Shown here piece after piece: positions 1-9,039 of a stretch of 35,001 nt of DNA. Within the stretch, counting starts at the first letter, position 1. Each line of letters begins with the position of its first letter. Origin of the DNA: Alphaproteobacteria bacterium (GTDB lineage Bacteria; Pseudomonadota; Alphaproteobacteria; Rhizobiales; Rhizobiaceae); contig JAHJUC010000670.1 in the NCBI GenBank assembly GCA_018829385.1, positions 1-35,001 on the forward strand, written 5' to 3'. A model generated the notes under the pieces. That model was not told the origin of the DNA and did not search any database. It was given only the letters and a program-made list of their open reading frames with translations. Made by a program: the position numbers and the translations under genes.

Positions 1-1
1 C

Positions 2-76
2 CGCGAACCCAAGGCCAATGTCGAACGCTATGACGGTCTGCGCACGCAGATTGCCGGAGGCCGCCATGCGTCATGA
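2..76 (+). CDS. istA: IstA C-terminal tail (IS21 family), truncated by window edge
   Basis: Frame 2 reads [24 protein letters not shown]; its stop overlaps the istB start (ATG at 66), the usual istA/istB arrangement. Confidence 0.6.
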   Translation, partial: REPKANVERYDGLRTQIAGGRHAS

Positions 77-860
77 TCCTGCCAGCGGTGCCATCGTCAT
101 CATGCTTCGCAGCCTGAAGATGCACGGCATGGCGCAAGCCGCCACCGACCTCATCGATCAGGGTGCTCCGGCCTTTGAAGCAGCCATTCCTATCCTGTCG
201 CAGCTGCTGAAGGCCGAATTGGCCGAACGAGAGGTTCGTTCCATTGCCTATCACATGAAAGCCGCACGCTTCCCGGCCTACAAGGACCTGTCCGCCTTCG
301 ACTTCGCCGCCAGCGAGATCAACGAGGTCACGGTGCGGACGCTGCATCGCTGCGAGTTCATGGACGGCGCGCAAAATGTCGTCCTGATCGGCGGTCCGGG
401 CACCGGCAAGACCCATGTCGCGACCGCCCTGGGCATACAGGCCATCGAGCATCACCGTCGAAAGGTTCGCTTCTTCTCGACTATCGAACTGGTCAACGCG
501 CTGGAACTGGAAAAGGCGAAGGGTAAGGCTGGACAGATCGCCGAAAGCCTGACCCGACTCGATTTGGTAATCCTGGACGAGTTGGGATACCTGCCGTTCA
601 GCACCTCGGGCGGCGCGCTGCTATTCCACATGCTGAGCAAGCTTTACGAGCGCACAAGTGTTGTCATCACCACCAACCTGAGCTTCAGTGAATGGGCTAC
701 GGTCTTTGGCGATGCCAAGATGACCACCGCACTGCTCGACCGACTAACGCACCGTTGCCACATCCTGGAGACTGGAAACGACAGCTTCCGCTTCAAGGCA
801 AGCTCAGCAGCAGCCACCAGAAAACATAAGGAGACTAATCATGCCTTGACCTCAGCATGA
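66..860 (+). CDS. istB: IS21-family helper ATPase IstB
   Basis: Walker [33 protein letters not shown]; start at 66 preferred over the ORF-track start at 18. Confidence 0.9.
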   Translation: MRHDPASGAIVIMLRSLKMHGMAQAATDLIDQGAPAFEAAIPILSQLLKAELAEREVRSIAYHMKAARFPAYKDLSAFDFAASEINEVTVRTLHRCEFMDGAQNVVLIGGPGTGKTHVATALGIQAIEHHRRKVRFFSTIELVNALELEKAKGKAGQIAESLTRLDLVILDELGYLPFSTSGGALLFHMLSKLYERTSVVITTNLSFSEWATVFGDAKMTTALLDRLTHRCHILETGNDSFRFKASSAAATRKHKETNHALTSA

Positions 861-907
861 GCAGAAATCCATACTCAAAAGTGGCTCACTTCTCGATGGA
901 AACCCGG

Positions 908-933
908 GGCTCAGTTCTGAGCGGAAATCAACA
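908..933 (+). repeat. IS21 right terminus
   Basis: ggctcagttctgagcggaaatcaaca; ends ...CA ~70 bp after istB stop; near-identical orphan copy at 19815-19840. Confidence 0.6.
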
Positions 934-1218
934 CCGTTGGGGCCAAAACGGCATACATCGAGCCTGGATCGCCCTGGGAGAACGGATACTGCGAGAGCTT
1001 CAATGGCAGGATGCGGGATGAATTACTGAACGGCGAAATCTTCTATTCGCTACGCGAGGCCCAGATAATCATCGAAAGCTGGAGGACCCACTACAACACC
1101 AAACGACCCCACCGTGCTCTGGGCTACCGCCCGCCTGCGCCAGAGGCCATCGTCCCGATGGACCAAAGGCCGACCATGAACTAACTTTCAAATTGGACCA
1201 CTCAAGTGGGGCTGCTCA
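934..1218 (+). pseudogene. IS3-family transposase orfB C-terminal remnant with right end
   Basis: ATG-less frame ...GAKTAYIEPGSPWENGYCESFNGRMRDELLNGEIFYSLREAQIIIESWRTHYNTKRPHRALGYRPPAPEA...PTMN* ending 1184, followed by an IS3-like terminus. Confidence 0.8.
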
Positions 1219-1289
1219 CTGCAATCAAACAGGCTGCCTAACGGCGGGACAAACTAGTTACAACACAAGACTGGCATCGCGCGTTTGTA

Positions 1290-1405
1290 GCAGGCTTGCC
1301 TGCGACCGCACGAAATCCGTTCGTTGCGAAACATCGAAGTCAATAGCAAGATAACTAACCTATCATTGGCCGAACTCCGCACATTTGCTGACCCCCACCA
1401 ACGCC
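1290..1405 (+). mobile_element. Diverged IS5-family right-end fragment
   Basis: RLACDRTKSVRCETS resembles MLACGRPKSVRCQAS of the IS5 copy at 18360-19487; followed by ...gctgacccccaccaacgcc, similar to that copy's inverted repeat. Confidence 0.55.
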
Positions 1406-1447
1406 CCTGACAACACATTTGCAGTAGAGCCGCTGTTAGCGTGGTGA

Positions 1448-1487
1448 AGGATCTCATCGCAAGTCAAATTGATGGCGATGAGATCCT
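1448..1487. other. 13-bp perfect inverted repeat with 14-nt spacer
   Basis: aggatctcatcgc (1448-1460) / gcgatgagatcct (1475-1487). Confidence 0.8.
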
Positions 1488-1558
1488 GCTTCCTTCATAT
1501 TAGGAACTTGAACGAGCGCCGCTACATTGACAGCGGACACGGCAAGCGGCTTGCGAGT

Positions 1559-3862
1559 TCAGAATTCCTCCCACGCTTCAGCTGTCCCGGAGGCCGTACC
1601 GGTTTTCCGGCCGACGGCATTCGCAACTTTCTGGATCAGCGCGCGCGCCGGAGAACGTAAGGCTGATGCTGGCCGATGTTCCTTCCCACGTGTTTCTCCG
1701 AATTTGAACCGGGCGAGCAGACCGTTGAGAGCCGCGGCTTCCGAAGCAAGGCTGTGGCTGGCTGCCGATGTCTGCTCCACCATGGCGGCGTTCTCTTGGG
1801 CGCTCTGATCCATGAGGTTTACGGCCTTGTTGATTTCCCCGAGGCCAACGGACTGTTCCTTGGCGGCCTCGACAATTGCGACGACGTGCTGGTTGATTTC
1901 CTGCACCTCGGCGACGATCTGCTTCAAGGCATCTCCGGTTTCCCCGACAAGCGAAACACCGGAACTGACTTGCTCTGACGAACTCATAATCAGAGATTTG
2001 ATGTCTTGAGCCGCACTTGCCGATCGTTGAGCGAGTTCACGCACTTCCTGGGCAACGACCGCGAAGCCCTTGCCAGCGTCACCTGCGCGCGCCGCTTCAA
2101 CACCTGCATTCAAGGCCAAAAGATTGGTCTGGAAGGCGATACCGTCAATTACTCCGATGATGTTGCTGATTTCATGCGAAGAGGTCTCGATTGCGGCCAT
2201 AGCCGCTACCGCCTGCTCGACCACGGTACCCGAGTGTTCCGCCTGCTGACGGGTGCGGGCAACCAGATCGCCCGCCTCACCGGCTCTCGCGCTTGTATCA
2301 CGAACAGCTGTCGTGATTTGTTCGATCGCCGCCGCAGTCTGTTCAACAGAAGCAGCCTGTACTTCAGTACGCTTTGCAAGATCGTCGGCAGCGGCACGGA
2401 TCTGCTCGGACCCGGAATGAATTGCAGCGGCGTTGTCTCCAACCATGCGCAGAGCCTCTTCCAATCGTTCCGCAGACTGATTGAAGTCTAGCCGGATCTG
2501 ATCGAGAGAATCGACGAACGGAACCTCGATCCGGTGACCCACATCTCCTTCGGCAAGATGACCAAGCGCCGTTCCGAGCGTATCCGTCGCTGTCTTCAAC
2601 TGTTGGGCTTCAGCGGCCTTCTGCGCCTCTCGCTCCTGCCTTTCACGTTCCGTCAGTTCACGTCCTTCTGCTGCGGCTTCCTCCAGGCGACGATTATTGA
2701 GGCCGGCCTCGCGGAACACCTCGACTGCGCGCGCCATCTGACCGATCTCGTCACCACGCTCAACGGATGGAATGGCAATGTCGAGGTTGCCATCCGCTAG
2801 CCTGGACATGGTCCCTGTTAGTGACTGAATCGGCCGCGCGATGCGCATCACTACGATCCAGAATGCAAATGCACCGATCGAAATAGCCAGGAGCAGGCCT
2901 ATAGCGCTAATCATAACATCAAAACGCCCGCTGCTTTCCACCTGATTTGTGTAGCTACCGGCAGATGCTCCGATGGAGTCCGAAAGTGCAAGCAAGCTGT
3001 CGATTGCGTTCGTCGCTGCACTGATCCATTGGTCTCCCGTCAGCGGATAGTCACGCGCTTCCGCGCTGGCCGCATAAACACTTTTCCGCGTATTCTCATA
3101 AGCGGTGAAAAACGTCTGCCGAGCGTTATCAACGGCGGAGATGACAGATGAACTTGCAAAATCGCGGCTGGAATAAAGGTCCACTGAAGCCCATGCCTGT
3201 TCAAGCCGGCCACGGTAGTCGGCAAGCATTGCCATCTGTTGGGGATTGAGCTGGGCACCCCTTGCTATAGCACCACCGATCACCGCGCGTTCCCGTCCAG
3301 CATATTCCGTGATCACCCACATGGCCTCTCGCAGGTCAAGCAGTATCTGGGTCCGCGCAAGCGCACTTGTCGGTACCGTCTGCGCTGCCTTCCTCAGGTT
3401 CTGAGAGGACATGATCACTGCGGTGATGCTGGGCACCCATTGGGCCATTGTTTCCTGATCGCGAACGGCGACGTCGAGAGACAGTTGCTGATCCGCCTTG
3501 TTCCGGATGTTCTCAAGAGTTGCCCTGTTCTTGGATACCAATGAGAGTAGGGCATCCTTACCCTTGAACTCAGGCGAGTTGGCTACTTGCGCCAGCGCCG
3601 CGTCCAATGCCCGATCCCCGCGTTGGCGAAGGTCGGCGATGCGAGCAAGCAGCTCGGCCGGTGCCTTCGCTGAACTGGAAAACGCCGTGTTGGTGATCCC
3701 CCTTTCTTGCGCGAGCGAACCTGCGCTCGCAAGGAAGAAATCGCCGGTTTCATTGTTGCTGCGCATGGCTTGCGCGCTCTGCATTCGGTCCCAAGCCGAC
3801 AACATGTTGATGACAGCAAGGACAAGCAACCCTGCGACGAGAGTTGAGAGGATCGCGATCAA
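1559..3862 (-). CDS. Methyl-accepting chemotaxis protein, 5' end altered by IS remnant
   Basis: HAMP region, MCP signalling hairpin (IDGIAFQTNLLALNAGVEAARAGDAGKGFAVVAQEVRELAQRSA), C-terminal WEEF; start in the track is a TTG, frame continues upstream as KSISIRATLIAIL without a start. Confidence 0.9.
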   Translation of the reverse strand: MIAILSTLVAGLLVLAVINMLSAWDRMQSAQAMRSNNETGDFFLASAGSLAQERGITNTAFSSSAKAPAELLARIADLRQRGDRALDAALAQVANSPEFKGKDALLSLVSKNRATLENIRNKADQQLSLDVAVRDQETMAQWVPSITAVIMSSQNLRKAAQTVPTSALARTQILLDLREAMWVITEYAGRERAVIGGAIARGAQLNPQQMAMLADYRGRLEQAWASVDLYSSRDFASSSVISAVDNARQTFFTAYENTRKSVYAASAEARDYPLTGDQWISAATNAIDSLLALSDSIGASAGSYTNQVESSGRFDVMISAIGLLLAISIGAFAFWIVVMRIARPIQSLTGTMSRLADGNLDIAIPSVERGDEIGQMARAVEVFREAGLNNRRLEEAAAEGRELTERERQEREAQKAAEAQQLKTATDTLGTALGHLAEGDVGHRIEVPFVDSLDQIRLDFNQSAERLEEALRMVGDNAAAIHSGSEQIRAAADDLAKRTEVQAASVEQTAAAIEQITTAVRDTSARAGEAGDLVARTRQQAEHSGTVVEQAVAAMAAIETSSHEISNIIGVIDGIAFQTNLLALNAGVEAARAGDAGKGFAVVAQEVRELAQRSASAAQDIKSLIMSSSEQVSSGVSLVGETGDALKQIVAEVQEINQHVVAIVEAAKEQSVGLGEINKAVNLMDQSAQENAAMVEQTSAASHSLASEAAALNGLLARFKFGETRGKEHRPASALRSPARALIQKVANAVGRKTGTASGTAEAWEEF

Positions 3863-3904
3863 TGTGGCCCGGATGCTGATCGATTTCCGGCGGGTCGGCG
3901 TGGC

Positions 3905-4145
3905 GGCATGCTCGCGGCAATGCTGTCCTCACCACGCAGGCCCTCCAGCACGATACGGATTTTGTCCTCGGAGGAATGGTGTTTGCGCGTCGCGCGGCGA
4001 ATGTCCTTGATCGTCTTCTCTGCCGCCGATGTCTGCGGCCCGGTTTTCTGTCTCATCTTAGCTTCCTTTGAGTGAGCTACGATGAGCCGAAAATCCTCTC
4101 TTCTCAATTAAACCAAATCTGTCTCAAGGGCGCTGATGTCGGACA
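3905..4145 (-). mobile_element. Left-end remnant of the IS3-family element seen complete at 32605-34156 (called ISx here)
   Basis: [65 protein letters not shown] matches OrfA at 32643; terminus TGTCCGACATCAGCGCCCTTGAGACAG starts at 4145 on minus strand. Confidence 0.85.
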
Positions 4146-6014
4146 TGGACCAAGGCAGGCCTTGATCGCGTCCAGATCCAACGTTTCCTCAGCCTCTAGC
4201 CTGACAACAAGTCGCATAACCTGATCACGGTGCTCGTCGATCAGGTGAACCGCCTGTTTTTCGGCTTCATGCAGTAAGGTGATCACCGCTTGATCGACCC
4301 GTGCAGCGGTTTCGTCTGCGAAAGTCCGAGGCTGAGCGATCTGTTGCCCGAGGAACGGATGATCCTCGCTTTCACGCAGATCGACCGGGCCGATTTCGGG
4401 GTCCATCCCCCAGCGCGCGACCATTGAGCGTGCCAGCGTTGTTGCTCGCCCGATGTCGTCATCAGCACCGGAACTGACCGATCCGAGCAACACCTTTTCG
4501 GCAGCCCGACCAGCCAGTAGCGTGGTAAGTTGACCCCGCAGGTAGGCTTCCGGCAGTGTGTGGCGTTCATGTTCAGGCAACATATGCGTGCTGCCAAGGC
4601 TGCGTCCGCGCGGGATGATCGTGACCTTGTAGAGCGGGTCAGCACCGGGATTGTAAAAAGCGGCGGCAGTATGGCCGGCCTCATGCACCGCCAGACGGTG
4701 CTTTTCATCTGGCATAATCGCTAGCGTGCGGACAGTGCCCATCATCACCTTGTCTCGCGCCTCGTCCAGGTCGGCTGACTTGATATCCGACCCCGATCGA
4801 CGCGCAGCGGTTATCGCGGCTTCGTTCAGCAGGTTTTTCAAATCTGCCCCAGAAAATCCCGGCGTGCCTGCAGCGACCAGATCGAGATCGACATCAGGGT
4901 GCAGGGGCAAGTCCTTGATATGCACATTCAGGATTGCGCGACGAGCAGGCTTGTCGGGCAGCGATAGGGTTACATGGCGGTCGAAGCGGCCCGGACGCAA
5001 CAGCGCCGGGTCCAGCACATCCGGGCGGTTGGTTGCGGCCAGAACCACAACCGCCTCGCGTGCACTAAACCCGTCCAGTTCCGCCAGGATCTGGTTCAAC
5101 GTCTGTTCACGTTCATCATGACCGCCACCAAGACCCGTACCACGGGTGCGCCCGATACTGTCCAACTCGTCGATGAAGATGACGGACGGTGCCTGTTTTC
5201 GTGCCTCCTCGAACATCTTGCGCACACGGCCAGCGCCGACCCCCACGAAGACCTCGATGAATTCCGAACCCGAGGTGGAGAAAAATGGTACATCCGCCTC
5301 ACCGGCCAGCGCGCGGGCAAGCAGGGTCTTGCCGGTGCCCGGTGGACCCATCATCAGGACTCCATGAGGCACTGTCGCGCCAACCTTCTGGAATCGATCG
5401 GGATCGCGCAGAAACTCCACGAGTTCGGAAACCTCGCGCTTGGCCTGATCCTGCCCCGCCACATCATCGAAGGTGACCTTGCTGTCCGGTTTGGTGGCTT
5501 TCGAAGCTCGCCCGCTAAGGAAATCACCCATGCCGCCGGGCAATCCACCGCTCATGCCGCCACCGAACCCACTGCCCATCATTCGGCGGCTGAGCCACAG
5601 GTAGAACCCTACAATCAGTATCCAGGGCAGCAGCGAGCTCAGCACCGAAGCTGTCCTTGGCTCTTCGGCGGTCACGATGACGCCCATTTTTTCAAGCAAC
5701 GGCAACAGCTCCGGGTCTACCTGCTGTGGGGTGACAGCACGCACCTTCTCTGCGCCTTCTGCGGGTGGCTTGCGCAGTACCGCGACAATGGCCGAAGCCT
5801 CGAGCGTCGCCTCACCGACAGCGCCCTGCCGGATCATCTCCTTGATTTCGGTGTAGGACACGGTCCTTACTGCGGTTGCACCACCCGGCCATTGCGTCGA
5901 CATGACGAAGAAGGTCATCAGTCCCGCCACCACTGCCAATAGCATTTGTGCCAGAACATCGGATCCAGGCTTCTCCGGCGGATTTGCGTGGTTGGCCATA
6001 TCGGCCTTTCCCAA
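4104..6014 (-). CDS. ftsH: FtsH-like ATP-dependent zinc metalloprotease (last ~13 residues encoded by IS end)
   Basis: [31 protein letters not shown]-type [26 protein letters not shown]-term [14 protein letters not shown] comes from ISx terminus; start may be ATG at 5999. Confidence 0.9.
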   Translation of the reverse strand: MGKADMANHANPPEKPGSDVLAQMLLAVVAGLMTFFVMSTQWPGGATAVRTVSYTEIKEMIRQGAVGEATLEASAIVAVLRKPPAEGAEKVRAVTPQQVDPELLPLLEKMGVIVTAEEPRTASVLSSLLPWILIVGFYLWLSRRMMGSGFGGGMSGGLPGGMGDFLSGRASKATKPDSKVTFDDVAGQDQAKREVSELVEFLRDPDRFQKVGATVPHGVLMMGPPGTGKTLLARALAGEADVPFFSTSGSEFIEVFVGVGAGRVRKMFEEARKQAPSVIFIDELDSIGRTRGTGLGGGHDEREQTLNQILAELDGFSAREAVVVLAATNRPDVLDPALLRPGRFDRHVTLSLPDKPARRAILNVHIKDLPLHPDVDLDLVAAGTPGFSGADLKNLLNEAAITAARRSGSDIKSADLDEARDKVMMGTVRTLAIMPDEKHRLAVHEAGHTAAAFYNPGADPLYKVTIIPRGRSLGSTHMLPEHERHTLPEAYLRGQLTTLLAGRAAEKVLLGSVSSGADDDIGRATTLARSMVARWGMDPEIGPVDLRESEDHPFLGQQIAQPRTFADETAARVDQAVITLLHEAEKQAVHLIDEHRDQVMRLVVRLEAEETLDLDAIKACLGPCPTSAPLRQIWFN

Positions 6015-6095
6015 TTATCGCATTACTGTTTGTCGCAGTTTGCTGCCTGTCACATTGTATGTGTTGAACATTCCCACAAGAATCCCGGCACCGCC

Positions 6096-6109
6096 TTGAC
6101 ACAGGTCAA
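6096..6109. promoter_or_regulatory. Crp/Fnr-family-like palindrome upstream of ftsH
   Basis: TTGAC-ACAG-GTCAA. Confidence 0.4.
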
Positions 6110-6421
6110 CGGCTCGGGCTCCGTGCGACGGGGCGCGTCGGTCATGCCGCGGCGCGGACAGAAACCGGATCGTGTCCCAAGGCGTTCTCTAATCGCCGTG
6201 GTCAAGGGCTGATCCTTCTGCGCCTTGATTCGCGTGCCGGGCTCTTGGGTTCTCTCCGCGGTCGTCGCTTTGGACGCCGTATGTTTGCGTTCAGGGTTGG
6301 GTGGATCGAAGTGGTGTGCGCGGTCTTGGCCGCATAGCGCGGAGCGATCTCACGCTCGCCGCGCGTCCCGGCTGGACGCATTCCGTTGCGTTGAGGATCA
6401 ACGTCGTTTTGATTTCTGGGC

Positions 6422-6943
6422 CTATGCCATGGCCGCCTCCCGGAAGGGCGTGTTGGTGCGCCACATGGCATGCAGGGTCACAGCCAGCTTCCGCGCTGAC
6501 GCAACCTTGGCTTTCCGGGGGCCAGTCCGCTCTGCAATCGCTCTGGCCCAGCTGCGCAGGCGCGGGCCACCCAGGTTTCGGCAGAAGATCGCGTTTGCCG
6601 CCTCGTAGAGGCACTTTCGGGTGAACCCGTCCCCGAGCTTGGAGACCCGTCCATTTCGGCTGATCTCACCGGATTCATATCGCCTTGGCGTGAGGCCGAG
6701 ATAGGCTCCCGCGCTCGATGACTTGCGGGACCTGTCTGCGTCATCAAACGCCGCAACGACCGCCATGGCGGTTATCGGCCCCACGCCAGGGGCCGTCATC
6801 AGCAATCTGACCGTCGCATGGCACTTGGCAATCGCCCGGATTCGAATGTCGAGCGCAGCAATCCGAGCCAGGATGTCGCTGCGTGCCTGCATCAGGGCCT
6901 CGAAGATCGGCACTAGTTCCGGGGTGACAGCCAACGCAGTCAC
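6422..6943 (-). pseudogene. IS110-family transposase C-terminal fragment
   Basis: LLMTAPGVGPITAMAVVAAFDD...AGAYLGLTPRRYESGEISRNGRVSKLGDGFTRKCLYEAA; N-terminal half missing. Confidence 0.8.
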
Positions 6944-7159
6944 GCTAATTGTTCAGGGTGAAATCCGGCCCTACGAAAATGTTCGGTCGAGCCGACGTAT
7001 GAACGAAATGCGGCTAATCGAACTGCTATGGCCCATCGAAATCCTTCAGGAACTCGGCAACACGCCCGTGACGCTGAGAATTGCGCTCAGCACCTTCATC
7101 GCCCCAAACCCGTCTGAAACGGCCAGAGGAAAAAACTACGGTATGCGTCTCATGGCCTT

Positions 7160-7875
7160 CGGTTCAAACTGAAAGGCGCGGATGAAGACGTTGACCGGTT
7201 TGTGCGCCGGGTCGGGAGAGTATCTACAGTCTGGCTCTATTATCGGTTTCCTCTGAGCCTGCGTGACGTTGAAGACCTGCTTGCTGAGCGTGGCATTGAT
7301 GTCTCGTTTCAGACCATCTCCGAGTGGGTTGCAAAGTTCGGCAGCAAGTTCGCGCATCGACTCCGGCGACAGTCGCGAGGTAGCTTTGCCGACAAGTGGC
7401 ACCTTGATGAGATGGTTGTGTCCATCAAGGGACAGAAATACTGGCTATGGCGCGCCGTCGATGCCAACGGATACGTCCTCGAGGCTATCCTGCAAAGCCG
7501 CAGAAATCGGAAGGCCGCTCTCCGGCTGATGCGAAAGCTGCTGAGAGCCCAAGGTATCACGCCACGTGTAATGATTACCGACAAGCTGCGCTCCTATTCG
7601 GCCGCGAAAGCTGAGCTGATCCCAGGCGTCGAGCATCGCTCGCATAAGGCTTGAACAATCGCGCAGAGAACTCTCACCTTCCTCTGCGACGACGAGAAAA
7701 GCGTATGATGCGGTTCAAATCGGCGCGCCAATGCCAGGGTTTCGTCTCAAACCACGGTCAGATCGGCAATCTCTTCCATCTTCATTGAAAACATCTTACC
7801 GCAACCGATCATCGCCAACTTCGCGCCCATGCCACTACGGCCTGGCGGGAGATCGCCATGTTGATCGAGGCCTGA
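7160..7875 (+). pseudogene. IS6-family transposase, degraded
   Basis: WLYYRFPLSLRDVEDLLAERGIDVSFQTISEWVAKFG...KWHLDEMVVSIKGQKYWLWRAVDANGYVLEAIL...; 1-nt deletion near 7647-7652 (HRSHKA* instead of HKGLNNRAENSHLP) and in-frame TGA at 7786-7788 in the restored frame. Confidence 0.8.
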
Positions 7876-8036
7876 AAGCTCTGTCAAAGACTGCTTTCAC
7901 CCCAGACACGATTAAGGCGACGCTACCATCGAAGGTTCCTTGCGTCGTGACATATTGGGTCTCCTTCTTACCCATTATGCCCATCCGCAAACGAAATTCA
8001 TGACAGTCCCTGATGGTTCGTGTGTTTCCTGATGCA

Positions 8037-8594
8037 TCACAACACCACCACCTTTGCACCAACCGGCACTCTTTCATAAAGGTCTTCGACATGTGCATTG
8101 ATCATGCGAATACAGCCGTTGGAGACCGAGCGCCCAATCGACGAGGGCTGTGTCGTGCCGTGGATGCGGTAGTAGGTGTCGCGTCCGTTCCTGTAGAGAT
8201 AAAGCGCGCGTGATCCGAGCGGATTGCCGGGACCGCCGGGGACACCCTTGGCATATTTTGCGTATTTGCCGGGCTGGTGCCGGATCATGTTCTTCGTCGG
8301 CGTCCAGCTTGGCCATTTCGCCTTGCGAGCAATCGTGGCAGTCCCTTTGAAAGTAAGGCCCGCCTTGCCAACACCCACGCCGTAGCGGCGTGCAATTCCA
8401 TTGCTCAGTTGCAAGTAGAGAAAGTGGTTCGTTGGGTCGACGATAACGGTACCGGGCGCGTATCCCGAGAATGCTACTGATTGTGGCTCAAACTTGGGGT
8501 CGAGCTTGAATAACTTTACATGCGCGTGAGCCTGCGGTGCCGACATCAATGCCAAAGCCGCAAAGCCCAACATGAGTTTTCGTTTGGAGATCAT
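8037..8594 (-). CDS. L,D-transpeptidase (YkuD domain) with signal peptide
   Basis: [24 protein letters not shown] signal; YkuD motif [20 protein letters not shown]. Confidence 0.85.
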   Translation of the reverse strand: MISKRKLMLGFAALALMSAPQAHAHVKLFKLDPKFEPQSVAFSGYAPGTVIVDPTNHFLYLQLSNGIARRYGVGVGKAGLTFKGTATIARKAKWPSWTPTKNMIRHQPGKYAKYAKGVPGGPGNPLGSRALYLYRNGRDTYYRIHGTTQPSSIGRSVSNGCIRMINAHVEDLYERVPVGAKVVVL

Positions 8595-8599
8595 GATTA

Positions 8600-8930
8600 C
8601 CTCGTGACTGATCAAATTCCGGAAGCGCCCGTTGGCGCGGCTATCCGTGATCAGGACAGCCCAGAATAGCGCGAACTCAATCCCATGTAGCAGCATGATG
8701 GCAAACGAAACCGCTCCAAGGATCAGGTTCACAACGGTCTTGACGAGCAGATACTGCCCAATCCGTTCGTATATTCGTGATGGAAGCGAAATTGCGCGGC
8801 CATCGGCCCCTTCGCCGCCCAGTGCAATCACCATCTTCTGCGTCATCACGCCGCGTTCGGCCATGAAGAAGCTGGCATAGAGCACCACGAGGAAGAGGGT
8901 GCCGTTAAAAATGGAAGGATTACCGTCCAA
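8600..8930 (-). pseudogene. AI-2E family transporter internal fragment fused in frame to the L,D-transpeptidase ORF
   Basis: [23 protein letters not shown]...[39 protein letters not shown] resembles the AI-2E_transport family; both ends missing. Confidence 0.6.
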
Positions 8931-8932
8931 CG

Positions 8933-8946
8933 TCGATCTAAATCAA
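8933..8946. promoter_or_regulatory. Fnr-box-like palindrome (9/10 match)
   Basis: TCGAT-CTAA-ATCAA versus TTGAT-N4-ATCAA. Confidence 0.3.
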
Positions 8947-9039
8947 CGATCTCGAACCGGTTCGCGGTGCGATCGACACGACCGCATTACACCTCAGAGC
9001 CAGCGTCCCGGCCAGACCGTAGTCCAGCCGGAATAGGCC

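Noticed and set aside
4974-5942. 322-aa plus-strand ORF opposite ftsH
   Set aside because: Antisense shadow of ftsH; no recognisable domain.
6202-6471. Arg-rich ORFs (minus and plus) between ftsH and the IS110 fragment
   Set aside because: Several overlapping frames open on both strands with low-complexity translations; no convincing coding signal.
6961-7172. Possible gene fragment (…RLIELLWPIEILQELGNTPVTLRIALSTFIAPNPSE…)
   Set aside because: No recognisable family and no start or stop context; probably decayed DNA between two IS remnants.
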